Shown here piece by piece: positions 43,482-53,054 of a stretch of 59,281 nucleotides of DNA. Below the pieces are notes generated by a model. That model ran no database searches and was not told the origin of the DNA. It was given only the letters and a program-made list of their open reading frames with translations. The position numbers were made by a program, and so were the translations under genes. Source of the stretch: Bacillota bacterium (lineage in GTDB: Bacteria; Bacillota; Sulfobacillia; JAJZYS01; JAJYTV01). Numbering within the stretch: position 1 is the stretch's first letter; the number at the start of each line of letters is the position of its first letter. The stretch spans positions 1 to 59,281 of the forward strand of contig JAJZAT010000021.1 in the NCBI GenBank assembly GCA_021799275.1. Reading direction: 5' to 3'.

Positions 43482-44627
43482 TTAGTGGCCGACTCCCAGA
43501 CCGCGCGCGATCACGATCCGCTGGATCTCCGAGGTGCCTTCGCCGATCTCCAGGAGCTTGGCGTCGCGCAGGTACCGCTCGACCGGATACTCGCGCGTAT
43601 AGCCGTTGCCGCCGTGGATCTGGATGGCCTCGCTCGCGGCGCGCATCGCCGCTTCCGACGCGAAAAGCTTGGCCATGGCGGCGATCTGGCCGAACGGCTG
43701 GTGCTGGTCCTTGAGCCAGGCGGCCTTGTGCACGAGCAGGCGGGCCATCTCCACCTCCATCGCCATATCCGCGAGCTTGAACTGGATGGCCTGGAACTGG
43801 CCGAGCTTCTGCCCGAATTGTTCGCGCGTCTGCGCATAGGTGAGCGCGGCGTCGAGCGCAGCCTGCGCGACACCCACGCCAAGGGCACCGATGGAGATGC
43901 GGCCGCCGTCCAGCACCTCGAGGAAGCCGCGGAAGCCGGCGCCACGAGGACCAAGCATGGCGGAATCCGGAACGAACGCGTCCCGGAGCTCAATCTCCGC
44001 CGTCTCGGACGCCCTCATGCCCATCTTGTCGTAAGCGGCGCTCGGATAGAAGCCCTCGGTACCCTTCGGCACCAGAAAGGCCGAGATGCCGCGCGTGCCC
44101 TCGCCCGGATCGGTGACGGCCGTGATCACGCTGACGCCGGCCGACACCGCGTTGGTGATGAATGCCTTGCTGCCGCTCAGGACCCAGCCGCCATCGACTT
44201 TGCGGGCCCTGGTCTTCGTGCTGCCGGCGTCGGAGCCTGCCCCCGGCTCCGTCAGCCCGAACGCCACCAGGTACTCGCCCTGCGCCGCCGGCACCAGATA
44301 GGTGCGCTTCTGCTCATCGCTGCCGAGCAGATTGAGACTGCCCAGCCCCAGCGACACATTTGCGGCGTAGCTGAGGCCTGTCGAGGCGCAGACGCGCGAA
44401 ATCTCCTCGACGGCGATCGCGTACTGAAGATACGTGCCCCCTGCCCCACCCCACTGCTCCGCGATCGGCAGGCCCAGGAGGCCGAGCGCGGCCATCTTGC
44501 GATAGATCTCAAGGTCAAACGTCCCGTCGCGATCGCGCTCGGCCGCCCCGGGCAGCAGTTCCCGCTGCGCGAAGTCGCGCACCGTTTCCTGTACCATGCG
44601 GTCTTCCTCGGCAAGAGCGAAATCCAT
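43482..44627 (-). CDS. Acyl-CoA dehydrogenase (probable isovaleryl-CoA dehydrogenase)
   Basis: 381 residues from the ATG after GGGAGGCGAAGG. FAD and substrate motifs: [50 protein letters not shown], and the C-terminal [20 protein letters not shown] followed by [16 protein letters not shown]. The enzyme oxidises an acyl-CoA and passes electrons to ETF. As first gene of the leucine-type operon it most likely acts on isovaleryl-CoA (YngJ/LiuA); the position of the catalytic Glu was not checked. Confidence 0.9.
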   Translation of the reverse strand: MDFALAEEDRMVQETVRDFAQRELLPGAAERDRDGTFDLEIYRKMAALGLLGLPIAEQWGGAGGTYLQYAIAVEEISRVCASTGLSYAANVSLGLGSLNLLGSDEQKRTYLVPAAQGEYLVAFGLTEPGAGSDAGSTKTRARKVDGGWVLSGSKAFITNAVSAGVSVITAVTDPGEGTRGISAFLVPKGTEGFYPSAAYDKMGMRASETAEIELRDAFVPDSAMLGPRGAGFRGFLEVLDGGRISIGALGVGVAQAALDAALTYAQTREQFGQKLGQFQAIQFKLADMAMEVEMARLLVHKAAWLKDQHQPFGQIAAMAKLFASEAAMRAASEAIQIHGGNGYTREYPVERYLRDAKLLEIGEGTSEIQRIVIARGLGVGH

Positions 44628-44671
44628 TCCTTCGCCTCCCGATCCCTTTAGGCTACCGTGCACCTATGTCG

Positions 44672-44700
44672 ATTCTAGCCTGCGACCTTCCGTCTGGAAA
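44672..44700 (-). promoter_or_regulatory. Promoter for the leucine catabolism operon
   Basis: TTTCCA and TAGAAT are 17 bases apart on the minus strand, giving a leader of about 40 bases before the acyl-CoA dehydrogenase ATG. The -35 box is weak, which would suit a regulated promoter. Confidence 0.45.
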
Positions 44701-45325
44701 CGGCCGGTCGGCCGCGTCCGTCCCCAGGTATTCCCTCTCTGAATTCCCGCGTGCACTCGCAACCCAGGAGCGGCGCCAAACGTCTACTTCGGTGAAGAGC
44801 GGAGCGGCGGTGCCGCGCCGTCCGTTGGCGCCCGATTTCCTATGGTCGCGTCGCGGGCGGACCCCTTCCGGGAGCCTCGGCCAGTGAGACGGCAAGAGGC
44901 ACGCGGCATATCGCGCGTCGTGCCGCATACACCGTCAGCGGCCGGGCCTGTCCTGAGCCGCCGTCCTCTCCTCGGGCAACCCCGCCCCCGAACTCCAAGA
45001 CCTCCACCCACCTGTGTCTCCGCCAACTCTTCAAGCATTCTGGGTTGCTCAACTGCAATCTGAAGCGACTCTGGACAAGTCGCTGTCTGTCCTGACCATA
45101 AGTCATTTGTCCACCGTGAAGCGACAACTTCTATGGCCCGATAGGATGCCCCTAAGGCCCCTCAACATTATTTCTTTCGGAACGCGACACGTTTTCTCCC
45201 AAACGGCGTTAAAGTTATTGCAGATGTGCTGATGACATTGGTTCGATCGTCGCCCAGAGGCCTGCTCCCCTTGAACCATCATTGTCGTCCACCCCTTGCC
45301 GTGTCGTGGAAGGGAGCGAGGTCAG
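44701..45325. other. Intergenic region without a recognised gene
   Basis: This divergent spacer between the catabolic operon and the acyltransferase gene has no convincing reading frame. Its right half (about 45060-45240) is visibly richer in A and T than its surroundings (for example AACATTATTTCTTTC) and is the likely control region for the acyltransferase gene. No clear promoter pair, tRNA or structured RNA was recognised. Confidence 0.5.
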
Positions 45326-47197
45326 GTGCCGAAGCCGGTCGGGCGTTCAGGTCGCTACATGCCTGGACTGGACGGTTTGCGGGCCATCGCGGTGCTCGGT
45401 GTCATCGCCTTCCACCTCGGCCTGCCCTTCGCCCAGGGGGGGCTGCTCGGGGTCGGCGTCTTCTTCGTTCTGTCCGGCTACCTGATCTCCGACATCCTGA
45501 TCGGGCAATGGGAAAGGCGCGGCGCCATCGATCTCAAGGATTTCTGGCTGCGGCGCGCCAGGCGGCTCCTGCCGGCGCTCTTCGTCCTGTTGCTGGCCGT
45601 CTCGGCCTACGTGACCGTCGTGCAGCCGAGCGAGCTCGGGGCGTTGCGCAGCGAGGTCGCGGCTGCCGCCCTCTATGTGAGCAACTGGTGGTACATCTTC
45701 CACCATGTCTCGTACTTCGCAAGCTTCGGTCCACCGTCGCCTCTGACGCATCTCTGGTCCCTGGCCGTCGAGGAGCAGTTCTACCTCCTCTGGCCAGGCC
45801 TGCTCTGGCTGGGGCTGCGCTTCCTGCCGCGCCGCGGCCTTCTGCTCGCGACCCTGCTCCTTGCGGCCGCCTCCGCCATGGCGATGGGGCTCCTCTTCCA
45901 TGGCGGCAGCGGGCCGGATCGAGTGTACTACGGCACCGACACCCGTGCGTTCGCGCTTCTGATCGGCGGGGCGCTCGCGCAGATCTTCCCGAGCAGGCGT
46001 CTTGGCAGCCTCCCGCTCCTGGCGCGGCGGCTGATCGAAGTCCTGGGTGGCGTCGGCCTCCTCGCGATCCTCTTCATGTTCTGGACGACCAACGAGTATG
46101 AAGCCTTCCTCTACCCCTACGGTCTGCTGATCCTGTCGCTGGCGACGGCCGGCGTCGTCGCGGCCGCCGTCCTGCCCGACGGGTTCCTCGGCAGGTTCCT
46201 TGGCATGGAGCCAATTCGCTGGCTCGGTGTCCGCTCCTATGGCATCTACCTCTGGCACTATCCGGTGATCACCTTGACCGCCTCCCTCGGGCCGAGCGGC
46301 TTCGCGCCGCTGCGCATGGCCCTGCAGGTCTCGGCATCGATCGCGCTCGCGGCGCTCTCCTGGCGCTACGTCGAAGAGCCGATCCGGCACGGGGTCCTGC
46401 AGCGCATGTGGCGCCTGTGGCGCCAGCATGCGCTGGGCCGCAGGAGCGTCTCGGCACACGGCGTCGTCACCGCGTGCGCCACCGGGCTCCTGTCGGTGGT
46501 GGCCTGCCTTGGCCTCGTCGGCATCGTGCCGACGGCCGCCGCGGGCTCCACGATGCCGGAAGTGACGAGCGTCCTGCCCACGGCACCCCTGCCGCGCATC
46601 GACCCTGCCCCGAACCTCATGGTGGCGCACGTCGTCCTGCCGCGTCGACGCTCCGTCGAGATGCCACCGAGCCAGCCGCCCCATCCCCCCTTGGGATCTT
46701 CCGTGACCGCCATCGGCGACTCGGTGATGATCGACGCCTCCCCCTACCTCCAGCGCCTCCTGCCCGGCATCACCATCGACGCGGTCGTAGGCAGGCAGCT
46801 GTACCAGACGCCGGCCGTGATCGCCCAACTCAAGGCGCATGACCAACTCGGCGCCCGCGTCATCCTCGAACTTGGCAACAACGGGCCGTACACGCGGGGG
46901 CAGCTGCTCTCGCTGCTGCGCTCGCTGAGCGGCGCGAAGGAGATCCTGCTCGTCAACACGCGGGTGCCCCGCCCGTGGCAGGATCAGGTCAACCGCCTGC
47001 TCGCCTCGGTCGCTAAGACCTACCCAGGCGCGGTGCTGGTCGACTGGTACGACGCAAGCGCGGGACACGCGAAGTTCTTCTATGCGGACGGCGTGCACCT
47101 GGATCCCGAGGGCGCGAGCTTCTACGCGAGCCTCCTGGCCCACACCCTCGTGGCCCACGCGGCAGGGCCCCACGCGCCCGCGTCCACGAGCCGCTGA
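45326..47197 (+). CDS. Acyltransferase 3 with SGNH domain (OatA/OafA-like)
   Basis: 623 residues from a GTG preceded by GGAGCGAGG. Residues 1 to about 350 are an acyltransferase-3 membrane domain with PGLDGLRAIAVLGVIAFHLG, LSGYLISDI, RRARRLLPAL and SLAVEEQFYLLWP; ten or so helices. A Pro-rich linker leads to an extracellular SGNH-type domain with AIGDSVMIDA (Ser near 465), LELGNNGPY and YADGVHLDPEG (Asp/His near 588). The layout is that of OatA, which O-acetylates peptidoglycan or wall polymers. It stands alone between divergent and convergent neighbours. Confidence 0.9.
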   Translation: MPKPVGRSGRYMPGLDGLRAIAVLGVIAFHLGLPFAQGGLLGVGVFFVLSGYLISDILIGQWERRGAIDLKDFWLRRARRLLPALFVLLLAVSAYVTVVQPSELGALRSEVAAAALYVSNWWYIFHHVSYFASFGPPSPLTHLWSLAVEEQFYLLWPGLLWLGLRFLPRRGLLLATLLLAAASAMAMGLLFHGGSGPDRVYYGTDTRAFALLIGGALAQIFPSRRLGSLPLLARRLIEVLGGVGLLAILFMFWTTNEYEAFLYPYGLLILSLATAGVVAAAVLPDGFLGRFLGMEPIRWLGVRSYGIYLWHYPVITLTASLGPSGFAPLRMALQVSASIALAALSWRYVEEPIRHGVLQRMWRLWRQHALGRRSVSAHGVVTACATGLLSVVACLGLVGIVPTAAAGSTMPEVTSVLPTAPLPRIDPAPNLMVAHVVLPRRRSVEMPPSQPPHPPLGSSVTAIGDSVMIDASPYLQRLLPGITIDAVVGRQLYQTPAVIAQLKAHDQLGARVILELGNNGPYTRGQLLSLLRSLSGAKEILLVNTRVPRPWQDQVNRLLASVAKTYPGAVLVDWYDASAGHAKFFYADGVHLDPEGASFYASLLAHTLVAHAAGPHAPASTSR

Positions 47198-47212
47198 AAG
47201 GCGGATCGCCCT

Positions 47213-47546
47213 TCAGGGCGAGAGGTTGGCCCAGGCCATGCGGATGGCCTGGGCCACGTCATCTGCGTCGGCTCTGGCAAGCAGGGTGAGCGTGCTGCCC
47301 TGCCGATCCCAGACTCCCACGGCAGGGCGAAAGATCTCCGGCCGTGCCAGGGGGAGCATGTCCTGCTGGTCAGGTCAGCTTGACCATCGCATGGCCCGCG
47401 TCCGGCGAGCCGAGCGTGGCCAGGATGCGCCCATGGACGCGCATACCGGGATGCCCCATGTGGGAGAGCTCGTCCACTCCGGGCAGGCTGAGAGCCAGCC
47501 GTCGGAAGCCTTGCGGACCCACGTTCCCATCTCGCCGCGCCCGCAT
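47213..47546 (-). pseudogene. Frameshifted MmcQ/YjbR (DUF419) gene
   Basis: Two minus-strand frames join into one MmcQ/YjbR protein. The first (ATG 47544-47546, stop 47370-47372) gives FRRLALSLPGVDELSHMGHP and GRILATLGSPDAGHAMVKLT. The second, one base out of register, continues with DQQDMLPLARPEIFRP, VWDRQGSTLTLLARADADDV and ends AIRMAWANLSP. The family normally reads VKLTPEQQ across this point. A single-base error or a real frameshift at about 47370 explains it. The family is small, DNA-binding-like and of unclear function. Both parts are too short to be noticed separately. Confidence 0.85.
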
Positions 47547-47575
47547 CCCGCTGGACGCTGTCTGTGGAGCCCGCT

Positions 47576-48013
47576 CTAGAAGCCCAGCTCCTTGCGGTCG
47601 CCGTTGATCTCGCTGATGATCACGAGCTTCGCCGTCTTGTTCAGCATGTGGGTGACGCCGCAGTACCGCTCCTGCGAGAGCTGGATGGCGCGATCCACCG
47701 ACTCGCGCTCGACGCCTTCACCTTCGGTGCGGTAGATCAGCCGGATCTCGGTGAACACCTGCGGGTGTTCCTTCGAGGTGTCCGCCTCGAGTTCGATGCT
47801 GAAGCTTTTGAACGGTACCCGCTTCTTCTTCATGATCGAGATCACGTCCATGCCGGTGCAGCCGCCAAGGCTGAGCAGCGTGAGCTCCTTCGGCCGTGCG
47901 CCGCGGTCGTCTCCCGCGTTGTCGGGCGCGGCGTCAAGCGTGATCTCGTGCCCGCTGCCGCTCTTCGCCACCATCGCCATATTCTCGACCCAGGTCACCT
48001 TGCCCGTGAGCAT
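47576..48013 (-). CDS. OsmC/Ohr family peroxiredoxin-like protein
   Basis: 145 residues, normal OsmC length, with GGAGGTGGC before the ATG. The two redox cysteines are in LLSLGGCTGMDVISIMKKKR and in LSQERYCGVTHML. Proteins of this family reduce organic hydroperoxides with thiols, in the cytosol. It stands alone between the MmcQ relic and the PAP2 gene, all on the minus strand. Confidence 0.93.
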   Translation of the reverse strand: MLTGKVTWVENMAMVAKSGSGHEITLDAAPDNAGDDRGARPKELTLLSLGGCTGMDVISIMKKKRVPFKSFSIELEADTSKEHPQVFTEIRLIYRTEGEGVERESVDRAIQLSQERYCGVTHMLNKTAKLVIISEINGDRKELGF

Positions 48014-48035
48014 CGAGAAGCCACCTCCGTGCTAG

Positions 48036-48641
48036 TCAGATCGCCTGCCTACCGCGACGCGCTGGCTCATTCACGTGGAAGAGCCGGATCACGTAGTCGG
48101 CAGGACGGCGCAAGGACCCCGAAAAGGCCAGGACCACCGAACTCGCGATGAACCCGACGGCAGCGCCGCCGAGCACGTCGGTCGGCCAGTGCACCCCGAC
48201 GAACACCCGCGCAAGGATGATCAGCACGGTGAGCAGCCAGAAGACGACCTGCCAGACGCGGCTCTGCCCGCGCAACGCGAAGGCCACCGCCGCGGCGACG
48301 GTCGCGTGGTCCGAAGGGAACGAGGCGTCGGCCGGATGCTGCACCAGCTGGTGTACGAGGTGCGGGTAGACGACGAACGGGCGGGGACGATCCCAGATGT
48401 GCGCGATGATGTAGTTGATCACGATGGCCACCACGGCCGATAGTCCCGCGTAGAGGAGCTGTCGGCGCAGGGCGACGTTCCCGCGCGGCAGCGCGAACCA
48501 AAGTACGACCATCAGCGCCGCCACGACAAAGATGGCGTACTGGGCCCCGAAGACGGCAAGCGCGTCCACGAAGGCGTTCCGGCCGGCCATCCCGTTCCAC
48601 CAGAGGAAGACGGTACGGTCGAATGCGTTGACCTCAGGCAC
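48036..48641 (-). CDS. PAP2 family membrane phosphatase (undecaprenyl-diphosphatase BcrC-like)
   Basis: 201 residues from a GTG start. The PAP2 acid-phosphatase motifs are WDRPRPF (with the usual Lys missing), ASFPSDHATVA and ARVFVGVHWPTDVLGG; about five membrane helices. Length and N-terminus (FDRTVFLWWNGMAGRNAFVD) fit BcrC, which recycles undecaprenyl pyrophosphate and protects against bacitracin. That would serve the wall polymer and peptidoglycan genes in this window. Alternative: a phosphatidylglycerophosphatase-type PAP2. Confidence 0.87.
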   Translation of the reverse strand: MPEVNAFDRTVFLWWNGMAGRNAFVDALAVFGAQYAIFVVAALMVVLWFALPRGNVALRRQLLYAGLSAVVAIVINYIIAHIWDRPRPFVVYPHLVHQLVQHPADASFPSDHATVAAAVAFALRGQSRVWQVVFWLLTVLIILARVFVGVHWPTDVLGGAAVGFIASSVVLAFSGSLRRPADYVIRLFHVNEPARRGRQAI

Positions 48642-48693
48642 CCCCCATCTCGCGCCCAAGGATAGGACTTGGCGTGCGGGATGGCAAGTCTTA

Positions 48694-50556
48694 TCAGGGC
48701 AGCGCGAAAGGCACCGGGCCACCGATGGTCCTGAGGAGGTCGTCGCCGCAGATCGGACAGTAGCCCTCTGCCGCCAACTTCTCCCGCACCTCGGCGATGC
48801 GCGCGCGCACTCCCTCGCCGGGGGACGCATCGTGCAGCGCGCCTTGCAGCAGGGTCTGGACCCGGCTGTAGAGGTGGCGTTCGAGGGCGGCTCGCAAGGC
48901 TGGATGCTGCGGCAGGTCCGCGATCTGTCCGCGCGAGCGCACGCTGGCCACCCAGACGCCGATCTCCTCGCGGAACGCGCGCTTCTGCGACTCCGCCACG
49001 CCGATCTCCTCTTCGACGCTGCGCAGCCGCTGCTCGACCTCCTCCTCGGTCGGCTGACCGAGCCGCATGGAGAGCAGGTAGGCGTCGAGCCCCTCGAGGT
49101 ACTGGTGCCAGAGCGTCGCGAGATTGTCCTCGAATGCCGCCACGAAGTGCGGATAGACCTCGCCCTCCAGGCGCCGGCCCAGGTCCTCGGCCACCTCGTG
49201 CAGCAGGTTCTTGTAGGTCTCCTGATCCCCTGCGTCGATCGACGGGTGGCTTGGGAGCCCGTCGTAGAGCGCGCGCAGCGCCAGGCCGACCGTCAGGCAG
49301 CCGTCGCAGCGCACCAGGGCTTGCGCCAGCTGGTTGACGATGTAGCGCGGCGAGATGCCGTGCATGCCCTCGCGCAGGCTCTCGCGCTGCAGATCCCTGC
49401 GATCGCGTTCCCCGAGTCCCTGGGGCTGCTCCTCGTCGTACAGGCGCAGCTTCTGCATCTGCCCGATCTCGCGGCGGCGGCTGGGCTCGAGGCGTGTCAA
49501 CACGGCGAACATCGCGGCCGCCTCGATGGCGTGCGGTGCGATATGCACACCCTGAGGCCTGCGCTCCACCACCAGGCGTTCGTAGATCCGCTTCTCGTCC
49601 CTGAGGCGCAGGGCGTAGGGCATGCGCACCACCACGATGCGATCCTTGAGGGCCTCGTTGCGCGGATCGTGGATGAAGGCCTGGTACTCGGCCTCGTTCG
49701 TGTGGGCGACCACCACCTCGTCGGCGTACATCAGGGCATACCGGCCCGTCTTGAACCGCCCTTCCTGGGCGAGGGTCAGGAGCGTGTAGAGAAAGCGTTC
49801 GTCGCACTTGAGCAGTTCGACGAACTCCATGAGGCCCCGATTCGCGACGTTGAGCTCGCCGTCAAAACGGAACGCCCGCGGGTCGGACTCGACGCCGTAG
49901 TCCGAGATCGCCGCGAGATCCAGTGAACCGGTCAGCTCGGCGACGTCCTGGGACTTGGGATCGGAAGGGGCGAAGGTGCCGATACCCCGCCTGCGCTCCT
50001 CGCTGATCAGGACGCGCTCGACCGGCACCGAGAGCAGCTCTTCCCCCTGGAGGCCGCCGTAGCGCATGCGGCAGACAGGACAGAGGTCGCCTTCGATCGT
50101 GACGCCAAGCTCCTGCGCCACCGCCTCCCGCGTCGCGCCGCTCAACAGGTGCAGCGGTTCCTCGCGCATCGGACAGCCTGCGATCGCGTAGAGGCTGCCC
50201 TCATCGCTCTGCGAAAAGCGCTCGAGTCCGCGCTTGAGGATCTCTACGAAGCTCGACTTGCCGCCACCCACCGGGCCGAGCAGCAACAGGATGCGCCGCC
50301 GCACCTCAAGTCCCTGGGCTGCGGCGGCGAAGAACGCGTCGATTTCCGAGAAGGCGGCGTCCAGCCCGAAGAGCTGCCCTCCGCAGAGCCCTTTGGCCCC
50401 GCCCGCCGCCACAAGCATACGATGCATCCGCCGGTGCGCGAGGTCCGCCACGTGAGGCCGCTGCCGGCAGATCTCCAGGTATTGCGCGAAGTCACCGTGC
50501 CACGGTCGCTGGCCGTCCGCCTGCTCACCGCGTCTGATCCGCTCCGCGATATCCAC
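48694..50556 (-). CDS. prkA: PrkA-type serine protein kinase / AAA protein
   Basis: 620 residues from a GTG after AGGAGGGG. Typical PrkA/YeaG: an N-terminal AAA module with GPVGGGKSSFVEILKRGLE (about 97), YADEVVVAHTNEAEYQAF, and a C-terminal Hanks-kinase-like region. Two Cys pairs, CPVC near 163 and CPIC near 606, are seen. In B. subtilis PrkA works in early sporulation together with YhbH and SpoVR; in E. coli YeaG/YeaH act in stress adaptation. SpoVR is encoded 2.6 kb away on the same strand; the YhbH partner survives only as relics. Confidence 0.95.
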   Translation of the reverse strand: MDIAERIRRGEQADGQRPWHGDFAQYLEICRQRPHVADLAHRRMHRMLVAAGGAKGLCGGQLFGLDAAFSEIDAFFAAAAQGLEVRRRILLLLGPVGGGKSSFVEILKRGLERFSQSDEGSLYAIAGCPMREEPLHLLSGATREAVAQELGVTIEGDLCPVCRMRYGGLQGEELLSVPVERVLISEERRRGIGTFAPSDPKSQDVAELTGSLDLAAISDYGVESDPRAFRFDGELNVANRGLMEFVELLKCDERFLYTLLTLAQEGRFKTGRYALMYADEVVVAHTNEAEYQAFIHDPRNEALKDRIVVVRMPYALRLRDEKRIYERLVVERRPQGVHIAPHAIEAAAMFAVLTRLEPSRRREIGQMQKLRLYDEEQPQGLGERDRRDLQRESLREGMHGISPRYIVNQLAQALVRCDGCLTVGLALRALYDGLPSHPSIDAGDQETYKNLLHEVAEDLGRRLEGEVYPHFVAAFEDNLATLWHQYLEGLDAYLLSMRLGQPTEEEVEQRLRSVEEEIGVAESQKRAFREEIGVWVASVRSRGQIADLPQHPALRAALERHLYSRVQTLLQGALHDASPGEGVRARIAEVREKLAAEGYCPICGDDLLRTIGGPVPFALP

Positions 50557-50606
50557 CGATACCCCTCCTGCCGATGAATCCGCGTGACCGCGGATCCGGC
50601 TGGCAT

Positions 50607-50636
50607 CGCGCTGTCCCACCGGGGCGGGACAGCGCG
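50607..50636. repeat. Perfect 11-bp inverted repeat upstream of prkA
   Basis: CGCGCTGTCCC and GGGACAGCGCG are exact inverted copies around an 8-base loop, about 50 bases before the prkA start and 40 after the dienelactone hydrolase stop. No U-tract follows on either strand, so an operator or leader hairpin is as likely as a terminator. Confidence 0.55.
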
Positions 50637-50675
50637 CCGCATATCATCAGCCTATGCGGCGAAGGGGCCGCTCGG

Positions 50676-51464
50676 TCAGCCCAGGAACTCGAGGACGCGG
50701 CGCATGGCGTCCTTCGCGGCCTCCGGACGGTAGGTCGCCTCGCGCGTGTCATTGAAGAAGGCGTGCGGCGCGCCGGAGTAGACGTGGTAGGTGAAGGGCC
50801 TGCCCGCCTTCGCCATGGCAGCCGCGAACGCCGGCACCGTCTCGGTGATGCGCTGATCATCCCCGCCGTAGATGCCGAGCACATCGGCCCTAATGTCGCC
50901 CACCTTGTCGAGCGGCGGGTTCTCCCCGTAGAAGATCACCGCCCGGCTGAGGCCGGGTTCCAGGGTCGCGAACTGCGCCGTGATGCCGCCGCCCATGCAG
51001 AAGCCGAGGCAGGAGATCCGGCTCGGGTCCACGGTCTTGAGCCCCGCGAGCAGGGCGAAGACTCCCTTGAGATCCTGGGCGAACGACCTGCGCTGCCCCG
51101 GGGTCATCACCCGCATCAAGGTGCGCAGGGCCGCCGCCTCTTCCGCCGGGCGCTCATCGATGAGGGCGCCCATGCTGCTCGGATCCCGCTGGATCTCCGG
51201 CGGCGCCTGCCGTAGGAACTGCATGCCGGCCATGATGCGGTCGCGCCGCATCGCCTCGCGCCATGGACCCGTATAGAGATCCGGCGCCAGGGCAACGAAG
51301 CCCTGGTCCGCGAAGCGCCGCGCCACGTCGCGGATGTGGTCGTCAAGACCCCAGATCTCGTGCACCACGATGATGCCGGGGTGCCGACCCTCTCCCTCCG
51401 GTTCGGCGAGGTAGGCCTCGATCGGGCGGTCTCCGCCTCGCAGCACGACGTCCCTCGTATGCAT
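50676..51464 (-). CDS. Dienelactone hydrolase family protein
   Basis: 262 residues with GGGGGGAG before the ATG. Alpha/beta-hydrolase of the DLH type: IVVHEIWGLDDHIRDVARRF near the start, the Cys nucleophile in LGFCMGGGITAQFA, an Asp in GIYGGDDQRIT and a His in SGAPHAFFND. It hydrolyses esters or lactones; the natural substrate is unknown, as for most members. It lies between the acyl-CoA ligase gene and prkA, all on the minus strand. Confidence 0.92.
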   Translation of the reverse strand: MHTRDVVLRGGDRPIEAYLAEPEGEGRHPGIIVVHEIWGLDDHIRDVARRFADQGFVALAPDLYTGPWREAMRRDRIMAGMQFLRQAPPEIQRDPSSMGALIDERPAEEAAALRTLMRVMTPGQRRSFAQDLKGVFALLAGLKTVDPSRISCLGFCMGGGITAQFATLEPGLSRAVIFYGENPPLDKVGDIRADVLGIYGGDDQRITETVPAFAAAMAKAGRPFTYHVYSGAPHAFFNDTREATYRPEAAKDAMRRVLEFLG

Positions 51465-51488
51465 GGAACTCCCCCCTGTGAATCGCTC

Positions 51489-53054
51489 TCAGCGCTGGCT
51501 CAAGGCCTCGCGCAGTTTGAGCTTGACGACCTTGCCGGTACCCGTCTTGGGCAGTTCCGGCAGGATCTCGAGACCGTGCGGGATCTTGAATCCCGCAATG
51601 CGCCCGCGCAGGTGGCCCAGGATCTCCTCAGGGCTCGCCTGCATGCCTGGCCGCAGCGCCACGAACGCGTACGGCACCTCGCCCCAGCGCTCGTCGGGCT
51701 TGGCCACGACCGCTGCTTCGAGCACCGCGGGGTGGGTGTAAAGCGCATCCTCGACCTCGACCGAACTGATGTTTTCTCCGCCGGAGATGATGATGTCCTT
51801 CTTGCGGTCGACGATCCGGACGTAGCCCGTCGGCTCGACGACCGCCATGTCACCCGTGCGGAACCACCCGTCGGAGAACGCCTGCGCCGTCTCCTCGGGA
51901 CGCCGCCAGTACCCGCCGAAGACCATGTCTCCCTGCACCCAGATCTCGCCGACGGACTCCCCGTCAGGCGCGACCTCCCGCCCACCTTCCTGCACGACCC
52001 GCATCTCGCAGCCTATGATCGGGAGGCCCGTAAGCGAGCGCAGCCGGTACTGGTCCTCCATAGGCGCGTTCTTGAGACTGTCCTTGATCGTCGCGAGGGT
52101 CAGGACGGGACAGGTCTCCGAAAGGCCGTACCCGACCGAGCAGTCCACGTCGAGCTTCTCGCGCGCCTCGCGGATCAGCGCGGCCGGCGGCGGCGCCCCA
52201 CCGATGATCACGCGCCGCAAGGAGGTGGTGTCGAAGCGGTCCCGCTCCGGGTAGTTCAGCAAGGCGGCGAGCATAGTCGGCACGAGCATCGCCAGGGTTA
52301 CGCCCTCCGCCTGCACCAGGCGGTAGAACTCCCCCGCGTCGAAGCGCGAGGTCACGACCTGCGTCGCCGCCTGCGCCACGATGAACTGCGGGGCGCCCCA
52401 ACCGTTGACGTGGAAGAGCGGCACCGTACCTACGAGTTGCACCTCGTCGGGATAGATCGGCGCCGACACGGCGACACCCAGGGCGTGCAGGTAGAGGTTG
52501 CGGTGCGTCAGCTGCACGCCCTTTGGTCGGCCGGTCGTGCCGCTCGTGTAGAAGATCTCCGCCACGTCCTGCTCGTCGATCCGCCCCGACATGAGGTCCA
52601 TCGGCGTGGCCCCGGCGACCAGGTTCTCGTAGAAGAGAACGCCTTCGCTGTCGGCGGGCCCGTCCAGCAGGACGAGAGGCACCCCGACCTGCTGCCCGAG
52701 CGCCCGCGCCATCGGCAGCAGGGTCTGGTCGGTGACGATCAGCCTGGGTTCGAGGTCCTGCAGGATGAAGAGAAGTTCGGGCGCCGTCAGCCTGACGTTC
52801 AGGGGGCTCAGGATGGCCCCCCTGGCGGGCACCGCGTAGTAGAGTTCGAGCAGGCGATGGCAGTTCAGTCCGAGGTACGCCACGCGATCGCCGCGCTCGA
52901 CCCCTAGGGACCTCAAGGCACCGATCAGATGACGCACGCGGTCGGCGTAGGCGCTGTAGCTCAGGCGCGTCTCCCCGCACACGACCGCGGTCTTGTCTGG
53001 CTCTCGTCGCTCGCTCTGCGCCAGGAATCTCAGGGGCGTCAACTGGACGGACAT
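51489..53054 (-). CDS. Long-chain/medium-chain acyl-CoA synthetase (AMP-forming)
   Basis: 521 residues from the ATG after GGGAGGTGGC. Adenylate-forming motifs: IFYTSGTTGRPKGVQLTHRN (P-loop), VGYGLSETCPV, GWFRTGDMAV, DRKKDIIISGGENIS and the C-terminal PKTGTGKVVKLKLRE with the acyl-adenylation Lys. It activates a carboxylic acid with ATP and CoA. B. subtilis yng operons contain such a ligase (YngI); here it is 7 kb from the leucine operon, so a link is only possible. Substrate unknown. Confidence 0.9.
   Translation of the reverse strand: MSVQLTPLRFLAQSERREPDKTAVVCGETRLSYSAYADRVRHLIGALRSLGVERGDRVAYLGLNCHRLLELYYAVPARGAILSPLNVRLTAPELLFILQDLEPRLIVTDQTLLPMARALGQQVGVPLVLLDGPADSEGVLFYENLVAGATPMDLMSGRIDEQDVAEIFYTSGTTGRPKGVQLTHRNLYLHALGVAVSAPIYPDEVQLVGTVPLFHVNGWGAPQFIVAQAATQVVTSRFDAGEFYRLVQAEGVTLAMLVPTMLAALLNYPERDRFDTTSLRRVIIGGAPPPAALIREAREKLDVDCSVGYGLSETCPVLTLATIKDSLKNAPMEDQYRLRSLTGLPIIGCEMRVVQEGGREVAPDGESVGEIWVQGDMVFGGYWRRPEETAQAFSDGWFRTGDMAVVEPTGYVRIVDRKKDIIISGGENISSVEVEDALYTHPAVLEAAVVAKPDERWGEVPYAFVALRPGMQASPEEILGHLRGRIAGFKIPHGLEILPELPKTGTGKVVKLKLREALSQR

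Noticed and set aside
50607-50636. Terminator of the dienelactone hydrolase gene
   Set aside because: Perfect stem but no run of T on the minus strand; reported as an inverted repeat of unknown role.
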